Assembly: GCF_028622095.1 (NCBI RefSeq)
Contig: NZ_CP115166.1
Span: forward strand, 1 to 64,000
From: Deinococcus aquaticus
GTDB lineage: Bacteria > Deinococcota > Deinococci > Deinococcales > Deinococcaceae
DNA length: 64,000 bases
Reading direction: 5' to 3'
The translations under genes were made by a program, and so were the position numbers. Under the pieces are notes generated by a model, which was not told where the DNA came from, did no database searches, and saw only the letters and a program-made list of their open reading frames with translations. Each line of letters opens with the position of its first letter. The stretch's first letter is position 1. This document shows, in pieces, positions 36,539 through 48,581 of this stretch.

Positions 36539-37630
36539 ATGAGTTCCCCTGATCCTGCCCGTACCGCCCTGATCGTCGGTTCGACCGGCCTGTCCGGCAG
36601 TACCCTCACCCGCCTGTTGCTCTCGCAGGGCTGGACCGTGTACGGACTGGCCCGCCGGGCGCAGCCGGACCTGCCCGGCCTGATTCCCCTGAACGCCGAC
36701 CTTCTCCAGCCAGAGTCCGTGCAAACCGCGCTGGCCGGCGTGCGCCCCAGCCACGTGTTCCTGACCTCGTGGGCACGGCAGGACACCGAGGAGCAGAACA
36801 TTGCCGTGAACAGCGCCATGGTCCGCCACGTCCTGAATGCCCTGCGCCCCCACGGGTCGGTGCGGCACGCCGCGCTCGTCACGGGCCTCAAGCATTACCT
36901 GGGGCCGTTCGAGGCGTACGCGCAGGGCGCGCAGCTGCCCGTCACGCCCCTGCGGGAGGACCTGCCGCGCCTGGACCTCCCGAACTTCTATTACGCCCAG
37001 GAGGACGAACTGTACGCGGCGGCCGCCCAGGACGGTTTCAGCTGGAGCGTGCACCGCCCCCACACCCTGATCGGGCAGGCCGTCGGGAACGCCATGAATC
37101 TCGGCACGACCCTGGCCGCGTACGCCTCGCTGTGCCGTGAGACCGGGCGGCCCTTCCAGTTCCCCGGGTCCGCTGCGCAGTGGAACGGCCTGTCGGACGT
37201 GACCGACGCCCGCATCCTGGCCCAGCAGATGCTGTGGGCCGCCGAGACCGAAGCGGCGCACGACACCGCCTTCAACGTGGTGAACGGCGACGTGTTCCGC
37301 TGGAGCTGGCTGTGGGGCCGCCTCGCGGACTGGTTCGGCGTGGAGGCCGCCGGGTTTGACGGCACGGTGCGGCCCATGCAGGACTCGCTGGCCGGGATGG
37401 AAGGCGCGTGGCGCGACCTGGCCGGACGGTACGGACTGGCCGAACCGGACCTGCACCGGCTGGCGTCCGCGTGGCATACCGACCTGGACCTGAGCCGCCC
37501 GATCGAGGTGATGACCGACATGACCCGCAGCCGTCAACTGGGCTTCAGCGACTACCAGAGCACCGAGGCGTCCTTCTTCGACCTGTTCGCGCAACTGGAA
37601 CAGCAGCGCCTGATCCCGCCGCGCCGCTGA
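36539..37630 (+). CDS. PRISE-type SDR oxidoreductase (progesterone 5-beta-reductase/iridoid synthase-like)
   Basis: Extended SDR of 363 residues. IVGSTGLSGSTLTRLL is the Rossmann loop. The atypical PRISE motifs TGLKHYLGPFEAY and NFYYAQEDELY contain the catalytic lysine and tyrosine used for NADPH-dependent reduction of activated C=C bonds in enones. The physiological substrate in bacteria is unknown. It is monocistronic between repeat copy C and a terminator. Confidence 0.9.
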   Translation: MSSPDPARTALIVGSTGLSGSTLTRLLLSQGWTVYGLARRAQPDLPGLIPLNADLLQPESVQTALAGVRPSHVFLTSWARQDTEEQNIAVNSAMVRHVLNALRPHGSVRHAALVTGLKHYLGPFEAYAQGAQLPVTPLREDLPRLDLPNFYYAQEDELYAAAAQDGFSWSVHRPHTLIGQAVGNAMNLGTTLAAYASLCRETGRPFQFPGSAAQWNGLSDVTDARILAQQMLWAAETEAAHDTAFNVVNGDVFRWSWLWGRLADWFGVEAAGFDGTVRPMQDSLAGMEGAWRDLAGRYGLAEPDLHRLASAWHTDLDLSRPIEVMTDMTRSRQLGFSDYQSTEASFFDLFAQLEQQRLIPPRR

Positions 37631-37675
37631 ACGCCGCACCCGGCCTCAACCCAGGCCATACCCGCCCATGAGAGC

Positions 37676-37698
37676 GGCCCGGACGTGATGTCCGGGCC
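37676..37698. terminator. Bidirectional terminator
   Basis: GGCCCGGAC (37676-37684), loop GTGAT, GTCCGGGCC (37690-37698), followed by TCCTTTCCT. Nine perfect pairs between convergent genes. Confidence 0.85.
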
Positions 37699-37725
37699 TC
37701 CTTTCCTGCCTGTGGTGGGGCCTGC

Positions 37726-39644
37726 TCAGCCTTCCAGCGAGGCGAGGCCGCCGGGTTCCCCCTTGCCTTCGCCCTTGCGGGGCAGGCGCAGGTTCGGCAT
37801 GGGCAGCGCGGCCAGCAGCGCCAGGAACGCCACGAGGATGCTCACGAGGTAGATGCGGCTGACGGTCGTGGCGAACGCGACCTTGATGGCGCGGCTCACC
37901 TTGTCGAGCGTGGTGTCGGCCTGCTTGATCGCGTCGGCCTGCGCGGTGTCCAGGCCCGCCTTGATCTGCGCGACCACGGCCTCGCGGCCCTGCGGTGTGG
38001 CGATGGCCGCAGCGGGAATGTTCTTCAGTTGCGTGCCCAGTTCGGCCGGGAACTGCGGGTTGGTAGCGAGAGCCTGCACGGCGGCGATGTTGCCGGTGTT
38101 CACGGCGCCGGTCACGGCGGTCAGGGTGCCGTCGAAGCCTTTCCTGATGCCGTCGGCGGTGGCGGCTTTCACGGCGACCGCGTCGAAGCTGGCCTGCGGG
38201 CTGCGGCTCTCGCTGGCGCCGCCGGTACCGCCGCTCAGGGCGTCGAGTTGCGCGCGGATGGCGGGGGGCGCGTCGGCCTTGACGGGTTCCAGCTGCCGGC
38301 TGATCTGCGTGGGCAGCATGGACGTGAGGATCGCGCCGAACACGGCGGTGCCGATGACGCTGCCGAACTGCTGGAAGAACTGCCCGCTGCTGGTGGCCAC
38401 GCCGATCTCCCAGGGTTTCACGGCGTTCTGGATGGCGAGGTTGAACAGCGGCAGGGCGGGACCCAGGCCCAGGCCCAGCACGACCATGTACAGCACCACG
38501 CGCAGGTACGGCGTGTCGGCGTTCAGGGTGCTGAGCAGCCCGAAGCCGCCCATCATGAGCAGCAGGCCGATGATGATCATGGTCTTGTAGTACCCGAGGC
38601 GGGAGGCCAGCTGGCCGCTGCCGATCGCGCCGGCGATCAGGCCCATGGTCAGGGGGATCGTGGCGGTCCCGGCGGCCGTGGCGGACACGCCCTGCACGTT
38701 CACGAGGTACAGGCTCAGGAACAGGATCGCGCCCAGGAACGCCGCGCCGATGAAGAAGCGGGCCAGGACGCCCCAGGCGAAGGTGGGGTTCTTGAACAGG
38801 CTCAGCGGCAGGATGGGGCTTTCGTGGCGGGACTCGACGAACAGGAACAGGATCAGGGACACGACGCTGGTGGCGAACAGACCCAGCACGGTGGGGCTGG
38901 TCCAGGCGTACGTGCCGTCCGCGCCGAAGGTCAGGGCCAGCAGCAGCGGGACGCTGAACACGATGATCAGCAGCGCGCCCAGGTAGTCGATCTTGGGTTT
39001 CAGGCCGCTGGCGAGGCGGGGCATCTTCGTGAAGATGAACGCCAGCGCCACGAGGCCGATGGGCAGGTTCACGTAGAACACCCAGCGCCACGAGACGTTG
39101 TCGGTCAGGAAACCGCCCAGCAGCGGCCCGATGACGCTGCTCAGGCCGAAGACCGCGCCGAACAGACCCTGGTACTTGCCGCGCTCGGCGGGCGCGAAGA
39201 TGTCCGCAATGATCGCGAAGGCCACGCTGGTCAGGGCGGCCGCGCCGAAGCCCTGAATGCCGCGGAACACGACCAGTTGCATCATGCCGCTGCCGAACAC
39301 GTTGTTCAGGAACGGTTCGCCGGACATGCCGCACAGGGCGCTGCCCAGCAGGAACACCACGATCCCGAACATCAGGATGGGCTTGCGGCCGTAGATGTCC
39401 GAGAGTTTCCCGTAGATGGGCACCATGGCGGTGCTGGCGAGCAGGTAGGCGGTCGTCACCCAGGAGTACAGGGACAGTCCCTCGAGTTCCTGGGTGATGC
39501 GCGGCAGGGCGGTCGAGACGATGGTCTGGTCCAGGGCGCTGAGGAACAGCCCGAGCAGCGTCCCGATCAGGATCAGGCGCTTGGTCGGGAAGTCCAGCGT
39601 TTCGGCGTAATCAATGCGGCCCTCTGGGGCCTGCTGGGCGTGGG

Positions 39645-39648
<4 letters not shown>
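37726..39648 (-). CDS. MFS multidrug efflux transporter, DHA2/EmrB-QacA (14-TM) family
   Basis: Drug:proton antiporter of 640 residues. [18 protein letters not shown] is the N-terminal DHA2 motif, [15 protein letters not shown] is the loop 2-3 motif A, and [31 protein letters not shown] is motif C plus the 14-TM signature. A hydrophilic, Ala-rich insert of about 120 residues (roughly 475-590) before the last helix is unusual for the family. It overlaps the marR stop by 4 nt and should be repressed by it. Confidence 0.93.
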
Positions 39649-40184
<536 letters not shown>

Positions 40185-40281
40185 CGCGTGGCTGATCTCC
40201 TCCTGCCTGCGGCCCCCGCCTGTGTGGGGGTCGGGTCTCCCTCTCGGCGTGAAAGCCGGCTGAATTGCTCTCAATCCTGAA

Positions 40282-40303
40282 ACTATTCAGAGAATTGAAT
40301 AGT
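40282..40303. promoter_or_regulatory. Candidate MarR operator
   Basis: Perfect palindrome ACTATTCA-GAGAAT-TGAATAGT in an AT-rich island about 100 bp upstream of marR. The arm length, spacer and AT content fit MarR-family sites. Confidence 0.7.
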
Positions 40304-40531
40304 GTTCTGCGCCACAACTATCTAAGTGCGAAAAGAATTCACACCTCGAAACGACCAACTGTACGCCCCACCCACGCGACACGCCATAGGCCAGACGGCC
40401 CATACGGACCCAGGGCGGCCCCCACACGGAACGAACCACCCAGCGGAGTGCCGGGCGGTTCGGAGAGCGAGCAGAGTAAAGAGCAGGCGGAACGCAGCGG
40501 ACCGGATGGCCCGCCGGGGTTCAGCCGGGGT
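40304..40531. other. Intergenic stretch without a supported gene
   Basis: Between the MarR operator and the end of the sugar kinase gene. One 76-codon plus-strand frame exists (40326-40556), but it runs into the kinase on the other strand and has no hydrophobic or conserved segment. No strong hairpin was found. Confidence 0.5.
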
Positions 40532-42064
40532 TCAGGTGGGGGCGCCCAGCGCGTGAACGGTCGCGCGGGTCTGCGTGTACAGGTCGCGGTACAGGCCGTA
40601 CAGGCGGTCGTAGGCAGGGGCCAGTGCCGGGTCGGGTGTCACGTGCGCGCCCGGCTGCACCCAGCGGTCCAGGTCCGCCCGGTCCAGCACGCCCGCCGCG
40701 AGGCCCGCCAGGAACGCGTCGCCGAAACTCGCGCCGACCGTCACGGCCGGCACCTCCTGCGCCTCGCCACTGATATCGGACACGATCTGCAACCACGTTC
40801 CGCCGCGCGTGCCCCCGCCGACCGCGACGACGCGCCGCACGTCCGCACCCAGGTCCCGGAACGCCTCGATGTTGTGCCGGATGCCGTACCCGACGGCTTC
40901 CAGCGCCGCGCGGAACAGGTGCTCGCGGCGGTGCGAGAGGGTCAGGCCCGCCACCACGCCCCGCGCGTGCGGATCGTTGATGGGCGTGCGCTCACCACTG
41001 AAGTACGGCAGCATGATCAGGCCGTCCGCGCCGGGGTTCAGGGCGGCGGCCTGCGTGAACAGTTCCTCGTAGGCCGCGCCCGTGTCGTGCTCCCGCGCGA
41101 ACTCGTCCGCGAACCAGCGGGTCAGGCTGCCGGTCGTGCCCATCCCGGCCGCCAGATTCACCTGCCCCGCGAACGCCCCGCCGACCGACCAGACGCGCGG
41201 GTCCGGCGTGGGGGCCTCCTGCACCAGGATGAAGAAGGTGCTGGACCCGTACATGATCATCAGGTCGCCGGGCCGGGACACGCCCACGCTGAGGCCCTCG
41301 GCCAGGGCGTCCACCGTGCCGACCGCGACCGGTGTGCCCTCGCGCAGGCCGGTCTGCGCGGCCGCCTGTGCGGTCACGTGCCCGGCCAGTTCGTCACTCC
41401 AGGCGAGGCGCGGCAGGCAAGTGAGCGGCGCGCTGCCCAGCACGGGCACGGCGAATTCATCCGTCCAGGCGCGCGTGCGCGGGTCGTACAGCGGCATGAA
41501 GTGCGCCCCGGTGTGGTGGTCCATGACGTGCTGACCGGTCAGGCGGAAGGTCAGGTAACTGCCGGCACTGATCAGGGTGGCCGCCTGCGCCCACACGCCG
41601 GGTTCCTGCTCGCGCAGCCAGCGGATTTTCGGGCCGATCGCCTGACTGGTCAGGGCCATGCCGCTGTGCGCGAGGATCACGTCCGCGCCGATCTCATCGT
41701 TCAGCGCGCCGATCTGGGCGTGCGCGCGGGTGTCCACGCCGTACAGGATGCCGGGCCGCAGCGGCCGGCCCTGCGTGTCCAGCGGCAGCAGGGTCGGGCC
41801 GATGGCGCTGCACGCCACGCCCGCCACCCGATCGGCCGCGCCCGGCTCGCGCAGCAACTCCCGGATGATGGCGGCCGTGTCGGCCCACCAAACCCCGTCG
41901 GCGTCCTGTTCCACGTGCCCGTGCCGGGGCATGGAGATGCCGTGCGGGATCACGTGCTGCCGCACGATCTGACCGTCCAGCGTCACCAGGACGCCCTTGC
42001 TGGAGTACGTGCCGACATCCACGCCGATCAGCAGGTCCCGCACAGGCTGCGGTTCAGGCGACAT
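40532..42064 (-). CDS. FGGY-family carbohydrate kinase (xylulokinase-like)
   Basis: Sugar kinase of 510 residues with the FGGY fold. LLIGVDVGTYSSKGVLV is the phosphate 1 loop, YGVDTRAHAQI the substrate segment, VGTVDALAEGLSVGVSRPGDLMIMYGSST and GGGTRGGTWLQIVSDI the ATP-binding segments. It is last in the polyol operon and should phosphorylate the keto sugar (such as D-xylulose) made by the dehydrogenases. The exact sugar cannot be read from sequence. It overlaps the preceding dehydrogenase by 11 nt. Confidence 0.9.
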   Translation of the reverse strand: MSPEPQPVRDLLIGVDVGTYSSKGVLVTLDGQIVRQHVIPHGISMPRHGHVEQDADGVWWADTAAIIRELLREPGAADRVAGVACSAIGPTLLPLDTQGRPLRPGILYGVDTRAHAQIGALNDEIGADVILAHSGMALTSQAIGPKIRWLREQEPGVWAQAATLISAGSYLTFRLTGQHVMDHHTGAHFMPLYDPRTRAWTDEFAVPVLGSAPLTCLPRLAWSDELAGHVTAQAAAQTGLREGTPVAVGTVDALAEGLSVGVSRPGDLMIMYGSSTFFILVQEAPTPDPRVWSVGGAFAGQVNLAAGMGTTGSLTRWFADEFAREHDTGAAYEELFTQAAALNPGADGLIMLPYFSGERTPINDPHARGVVAGLTLSHRREHLFRAALEAVGYGIRHNIEAFRDLGADVRRVVAVGGGTRGGTWLQIVSDISGEAQEVPAVTVGASFGDAFLAGLAAGVLDRADLDRWVQPGAHVTPDPALAPAYDRLYGLYRDLYTQTRATVHALGAPT

Positions 42065-43124
42065 CGATCATCACCTTCATGGACGTGCGCTTCTCGCGGT
42101 CCGCGAACTCGAAGGCCTGCGGCGTCTGCCCGAACGGAAAGCGGTGCGTGACCAGCGCGTCCAGGTTCGCCGCGCCACTCGCCACGAGTTCCACGGCGGC
42201 CGGGTAGCAGTTCGCGTAGCGGAACACGCCGCGCAGCGTCACCTCGCGGCTGGCGGCGCTCACGATGTCCAGGCTCACCTCCGGGTCCGGGGGCAGGCCC
42301 ACCAGCACGGCCACGCCGCCGGGTTTCGGAGCGGCCAGAGTGAGGCGGGTGGTGGGGAGGCTCCCGGCCGTCTCGAAGGCCACGTCCACGCCGCCGTGCG
42401 AGAGAGGCAGCCCGTCGCGCGCCGCGCCCAGCTCACGGATGAACGCCAGCGCGTCCCCCGTGCGCGCGTTGAAGGTGTGCGTGGCCCCCACCCGGCGCGC
42501 GAGGTCCAGCCGGAAGTCCTCCAGATCCACGGCGATCACGGTCGTTGCGCCCGCCGCGCGCGCCGCCATGACGGTCGTGCAGCCCACCGGTCCCGCGCCC
42601 AGCACCGCCACGCTGTCGCCCGGCCGCACGCCGCCCTTACGGACCGCCCACACGCCCACCGCCAGTGGTTCGAGCAGCGCGGCCGCGTCGTCCGAGACGC
42701 TGTCCGGCACCGGGTACACGAAATCGTCCGGCCAGTTCAGGTACTCGCTGAGCGCGCCGTCCACCGGGGGCGTCGCCATGAACGCCATGTCCGGGCAGAG
42801 GTTGTACGCCCCGGAGCGGCAGTACCCGCAGCGGCGGCAGGGCACACCCGGCTCCAGCGCCACGCGGTCACCGGGCCGCACGCGGGTCACACCGTCCCCC
42901 ACCGCGTCCACCACGCCGCTGACCTCGTGGCCCAGCACCAGGGGCCCGTTCACCACGAACGGCCCGATCCGGCCGTGCGAGAAGTAATGCACGTCGCTGC
43001 CGCACACGCCCACGCGCGTCACGCGGACCCGCACCTCGCGCGCGCCGGGGGCGGTCACGGCCCGCTGCTCCCAGCCGAGGGTGCGCGGCCCGGTCAGCAG
43101 GGACGTTCTCGAATTCAGGATCAT
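42054..43124 (-). CDS. Zinc-dependent polyol dehydrogenase (sorbitol/xylitol dehydrogenase family)
   Basis: Medium-chain dehydrogenase of 356 residues. The catalytic-zinc ligands lie in RVGVCGSDVHYF and LGHEVSGVV, and the structural zinc Cys cluster in PCRRCGYCRSGAYNLCPD. The cofactor loop is VAVLGAGPVGC followed by an Asp (AVDLED), so NAD is preferred. SDVHYF with the Cys/His/Glu pattern is typical of L-iditol/xylitol dehydrogenases. Encoded with a polyol ABC importer. Confidence 0.92.
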   Translation of the reverse strand: MILNSRTSLLTGPRTLGWEQRAVTAPGAREVRVRVTRVGVCGSDVHYFSHGRIGPFVVNGPLVLGHEVSGVVDAVGDGVTRVRPGDRVALEPGVPCRRCGYCRSGAYNLCPDMAFMATPPVDGALSEYLNWPDDFVYPVPDSVSDDAAALLEPLAVGVWAVRKGGVRPGDSVAVLGAGPVGCTTVMAARAAGATTVIAVDLEDFRLDLARRVGATHTFNARTGDALAFIRELGAARDGLPLSHGGVDVAFETAGSLPTTRLTLAAPKPGGVAVLVGLPPDPEVSLDIVSAASREVTLRGVFRYANCYPAAVELVASGAANLDALVTHRFPFGQTPQAFEFADREKRTSMKVMIDVA

Positions 43125-43221
43125 GTGGCTCCTTCAGTGCGGGGATAACGGACAGGAACAGAGGTGAGGTGCGGGCGGGCAGGGGGGCGCACTGGTGTCT
43201 GCCCTCCCTGCCCCCCGGCGG

Positions 43222-43968
43222 TCACCAGCAGGTGTACCCGCCGTCCACGACCAGGGTGTGCCCCGTGACGAAACTGGCGGCGTCCGAGGCGAGGTACAGC
43301 ACGGCCGGGGCGATCTCGGCGGGCTCCGCGAGGCGGCCCATGGGGGTTTCTTTCAGCCAGGTGTCGCGCCACTCGGGGGTTTCCAGACCGCGTTTGGTCA
43401 GGGGCGTGGCGGTGTAGCCGGGCGCGACGGCGTTCACGCGCACGCCCCGGCCCGCCCACTCGCCCGCCAGGGAGCGGGTCAGGTGAATGACGGCGGCCTT
43501 GCTGGCGTTGTACGCCGCCTGCGGTTGCGGGTGGTTGCTGATCAGGCCGCTCATGGACGCGGTGGACACGATGGACCCCCGGCCGCGCGTGAGCATGCCG
43601 CGCCCGAATTCACGGCAGCACCAGTACACGCCGTCGAGGTTGACGGTCATCACGGCGCGCCAGTCGTCGTCCGGGGTGTCCTCGGCGGGCGTGTTGCGGA
43701 CGATCCCAGCGTTGTTCACGAGGATGTCCACCGCGCCGAGTTTCGTGGCGAGCGCGGCGACGGCGGCGGGGTCCGTGACGTTCAGGGTCTCGAACGCCCC
43801 GCCGATGCTCCGGGCGGCCTCGTGTCCGGTGTCGGGGTTCAGGTCGGCGATGGTGACGTGCGCGCCGGCTTCGGCGAGTCCGCGGGCGATCTCGAAGCCG
43901 ATGCCCTGCGCGGCGCCGGTCACGACGGCGCGCTGGCCGCTCAGGTTGAACAGGTCAAGAATGGTCAT
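43222..43968 (-). CDS. SDR-family sugar alcohol dehydrogenase
   Basis: Classical SDR of 248 residues. TGAAQGIGFEIARGL is the cofactor loop with ADLNPD (NAD preference), NNAGI, Ser in TASMSG, and YNASK as the catalytic tetrad. The C-terminal GHTLVVDGGYTCW is as in arabinitol/xylulose reductases. It oxidises a polyol or reduces the keto sugar within the operon. The 97-nt gap to the next gene contains an imperfect G-rich hairpin around 43165-43220. Confidence 0.9.
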   Translation of the reverse strand: MTILDLFNLSGQRAVVTGAAQGIGFEIARGLAEAGAHVTIADLNPDTGHEAARSIGGAFETLNVTDPAAVAALATKLGAVDILVNNAGIVRNTPAEDTPDDDWRAVMTVNLDGVYWCCREFGRGMLTRGRGSIVSTASMSGLISNHPQPQAAYNASKAAVIHLTRSLAGEWAGRGVRVNAVAPGYTATPLTKRGLETPEWRDTWLKETPMGRLAEPAEIAPAVLYLASDAASFVTGHTLVVDGGYTCW

Positions 43969-44025
43969 GGTGGGGGTCCTTGTGGTGGGAGCGGGGGATG
44001 GTGGGGGACGGGTCGTCCGGCAGGC

Positions 44026-45062
44026 TCAGGCGAGGCCGGGAGTGATCAGGACTTTCTGCGCGCCGGCCAGTCCGGGGCGGGCTTTCATGTTCAGGGCGTC
44101 CTCGACGCCGCCCAGCCCGAGGCGGTGCGTGATCAGCGGCCCGACGTTCACCTGACCGGAGCGCAGCCATTCCAGGGCCAGCGGGACGGTCTGGTTCAGG
44201 GCAAACGAGCCGAGGACGGTCAGGTCCCGCACGAACAGTTCGTAGGGGCTGACAGTGACGGTGGCGTCCTCGGGGGCCACGCCGAACACCAGCACGTGCC
44301 CGCCGATGGCGGTCAGGGCGGGCAGGCCCTGCACGACGGACGGCACGCCGGTCGCCTCGGCCGTCACGTCGAAGCCGTGCGGGAACAGGTCGCGCAGTTC
44401 ATCTGTCAGCTCGGCGTGCGGGGTCAGGGCGTGCGCGGCGCCCAGGGTGCGCGCGAGGTCCAGGCGGTCCTGCACGGGGTCCACCATCACCACGCGGCTG
44501 CATCCGCTGGCTCGCAGGCCCTGCATGAGCAGCAGACCGATGGCGCCCGCGCCGAACACCAGGGCGGTGCTGCCGGGGCGGGGGCGCAGGCGGGTCATGC
44601 CCCAGGCGACGCAGCCGAGCGGTTCGGCGAACGCCGCCTGATCCAGGCTCAGGCCGTGCGCGGGGTACACGTTGCTGGCCGGGCAGACCGTGAAGGCCGC
44701 AAATCCCCCGGGCAGCGTGACGCCCAGCGCCTCGTGATGCTCGCAGTGCTGGAACAGGCCGCGCTGGCAGGCGTGGCACTGCCCGCAGTACAGGTTGGGG
44801 TCCAGCGTGACCGGGTCGCCCTCCCGGACGTTGAGCACGCCGGGCCCGGCGGCGTCCACGGTGCCGCTGATCTCGTGGCCGGGCACCAGCGGGAAGCGCG
44901 CGCCGAAGTGCCCGTGCAACAGGTGCAGGTCCGTGCCGCACACGCCCGTGGCATGCACGCGGATGCGGACCTGACCGGGACCAGGTTCCGGGACAGGGAG
45001 TTCGCGCTGCTCGACGCGGCCGGGGGCGGTGATCACGGCGGCCGGCATGGTGCGGGCGGCGG

Positions 45063-45066
<4 letters not shown>
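44026..45066 (-). CDS. Zinc-dependent alcohol dehydrogenase (arabitol/sorbitol dehydrogenase-like)
   Basis: Second medium-chain dehydrogenase, 346 residues. Zinc ligands in GVCGTDLHLLHG and PGHEISGTV; structural Cys cluster in YCGQCHACQRGLFQHCE; cofactor loop VFGAGAIGLLLMQ with Asp in VMVDPV. It is distinct from the enzyme at 42054-43124 and presumably acts on a different stereoisomer. The ATG overlaps the permease stop by 4 nt; the ATG at 45048 is an alternative. Confidence 0.91.
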
Positions 45067-45923
<857 letters not shown>

Positions 45924-45925
45924 GG

Positions 45926-46846
<921 letters not shown>

Positions 46847-46940
46847 GGGTTCACCTCCTGGGAAGGCAGAGACGGGCAGGGAGGCTCGGAAGCGGCGGAA
46901 GTCAGCAGGGGCAGGCCCGGCAGAAGGGGAGGGCACAAGG

Positions 46941-47002
46941 GTGGGGCGGGCGGGGGGCGAAGGGGGGACTGCCCCCCCCCCGGTCTCCCCTGCCCGCCCC
47001 AC
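46941..47002. repeat. GC-rich hairpin between binding-protein and permease genes
   Basis: GTGGGGCGGGC (46941-46951) pairs with GCCCGCCCCAC (46992-47002). The loop carries long G and C runs, including ten C at 46972-46981. In the 167-nt gap (46847-47013) inside the operon it probably protects the upstream binding-protein mRNA or attenuates read-through to the permeases (inference). Confidence 0.7.
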
Positions 47003-47013
47003 GGAAACGGCTG

Positions 47014-48348
47014 TTACTTCTGGTAGCCGCCGTCCCGGGCGGTTTTCTGCGCGGCGTCCTGCGCCTGCTTGAGGGCCTGGTCGATGGTGGTCTGGCCGCT
47101 CAGGGCCCCGGCGAGGTACTGGCCGACCTGGGTGCCCAGCGCCTGGAATTCGGGAATGGCGACGTACTGCACGCCGGTGTACGGCACGGGGTCCTTGGTA
47201 GCGCGGTTGACATCGGCGGAGTTGATGGAGCTCAGGACCAGGGAGCTGAAGGCCCCGGCGGCTTTCTTGTAGTTGGCGTTGCTGTAGGTGCTGGTGCGGG
47301 TGCCGGGGGGCACGCTGGCCCAGGTGCCCTTGGTTCTGGCGACCAGCGCGATGTACTCCTGGCTGGTGGCCCAGGTCAGGAATTTGAAGGCGGCGTCTTC
47401 CTGCTTGGTGGCCTTGGGAATGGCGAGGTTCCAGCTCCAGTACCAGTTGTTGCCGCGCGCGGTGGTGGCGACGGGGGCCTTGGCGAACCCGACGGACTTG
47501 ACGATCTTGCTGCTGCTGGGGTCGCTGAGGAAGCCGGCGGCGACGGTCGCGTCGATCCACATGCCGCACTTGCCCTGGCTCATCAGGGTGAGGTTCTCGG
47601 TGAAGCCGTTGCCGGTGGCGCCGGGGGGGCCGTACTTCTTCATCAGGTTGACGTAGAAGGTCATGGCGTTCTTCCAAGCGGGGGTGTTCAGTTGCGCCTG
47701 CCAGTTGTTGTCGTACCAGCGGCCGCCGAAGGTGTTGACCATGGTGGTGAACAGCGCCATGTTCTCGCCCCAGCCGGGCAGGCCGCGCAGGCACATGCCG
47801 TACACGCCTTTGGCCGGGTTGTGGACCTTGCTGGCGAAGGTCTGGATCTGGTTCCAGGTGGGCTGGGTGGGCATGGTCAGGCCGGCGGCCTTGAACAGGT
47901 CCTTGTTGTAGTACGTCATGGAGCTCTCGGCGTAGAAGGGCACGGCGTACAGGTTCCCGCCGACGGTCAGGGCGCCGCGCACGCCGGGCAGGATGTCGTT
48001 GAGGTTGTAGCTCCTGGCGATGGCGGGGTTCTTGGCAAACAGGGGGGTCAGGGGTTCGAGCCAGCCGTTCTTGGCCCAGATGGGCACCTCGTACGCGCCG
48101 ACGGTGGCGAGGTCGAAGGAGCCGGCTCCCGACGCGACGTCCAGGGTGATTTTCTGGCGCAGTTCGTTCTCGGGCAGCGTCACCCATTTGACCTGAATGT
48201 CGGGGTATTTCTTGTTGAATTCGGGCGTGAGTTTCTGCATGGTCACCATGTCGGGGTTGTTCACGGTGGCGATGGTGATGGTGCTGGCGGCGTGCGCGGT
48301 GCTGGTGGCGGCGGTCAGGGCGAGGCTGAGCATCAGGGTTCGGCGCAT
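47014..48348 (-). CDS. Family 1 extracellular solute-binding protein (polyol-type)
   Basis: Periplasmic binding protein of 444 residues. MRRTLMLSLALTAATSTAHAA is a Sec signal peptide with an AHA cleavage site. The mature start TITIATVNNPDMVTMQKLTPEFNKKYP and the NGNLYAVPFYAES-like segment are typical of sorbitol/mannitol-type binding proteins. The start at 48348 has a GGAGGA site 8 nt upstream; the in-frame ATG at 48459 adds a non-conserved leader. First gene of the seven-gene polyol operon. Confidence 0.92.
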   Translation of the reverse strand: MRRTLMLSLALTAATSTAHAASTITIATVNNPDMVTMQKLTPEFNKKYPDIQVKWVTLPENELRQKITLDVASGAGSFDLATVGAYEVPIWAKNGWLEPLTPLFAKNPAIARSYNLNDILPGVRGALTVGGNLYAVPFYAESSMTYYNKDLFKAAGLTMPTQPTWNQIQTFASKVHNPAKGVYGMCLRGLPGWGENMALFTTMVNTFGGRWYDNNWQAQLNTPAWKNAMTFYVNLMKKYGPPGATGNGFTENLTLMSQGKCGMWIDATVAAGFLSDPSSSKIVKSVGFAKAPVATTARGNNWYWSWNLAIPKATKQEDAAFKFLTWATSQEYIALVARTKGTWASVPPGTRTSTYSNANYKKAAGAFSSLVLSSINSADVNRATKDPVPYTGVQYVAIPEFQALGTQVGQYLAGALSGQTTIDQALKQAQDAAQKTARDGGYQK

Positions 48349-48468
48349 GGGCAGGGTCCTCCGGGGGTCCGCGCCGCCGGTCAGGGCGTGCGGGCAGGAA
48401 GCGGGTCGGGGCGGTCGCCGGGCACCGGGTGTGCTGGGCGGTTCAGGTGGCCGCTCCACCTGAAACTG

Positions 48469-48497
48469 AATTGAATGGTCTCGTGTCCATCAGTGAA
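48469..48497 (-). promoter_or_regulatory. Candidate promoter and operator of the polyol operon
   Basis: Operator ATGGTCTCGTGTCCAT (plus strand 48475-48490) has a central CG as in LacI-family sites. On the minus strand it fits between a possible -35 TTCACT (48492-48497) and a weak -10 TCAATT (48469-48474), 17 nt apart. Confidence 0.55.
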
Positions 48498-48550
48498 CCA
48501 CACCGGGTTGTCTTTGTCTACAGTTCAGATCCAGCTCATGATTCGTGAAA

Positions 48551-48566
48551 ATGGTCACGAGTCCAT
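48551..48566 (+). promoter_or_regulatory. Second LacI-type operator
   Basis: ATGGTCACGAGTCCAT. It differs from the site at 48475-48490 at only two positions and also has a central CG. Both extend to ...CCATCA. The 76-bp spacing would allow loop formation between operators. Confidence 0.65.
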
Positions 48567-48581
48567 CAGGCTGGTCTTTCG

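Noticed and set aside
40326..40556. 76-codon plus-strand ORF before the sugar kinase end
   Set aside because: Overlaps the kinase on the opposite strand, is Arg/Pro-rich and has no start signal.
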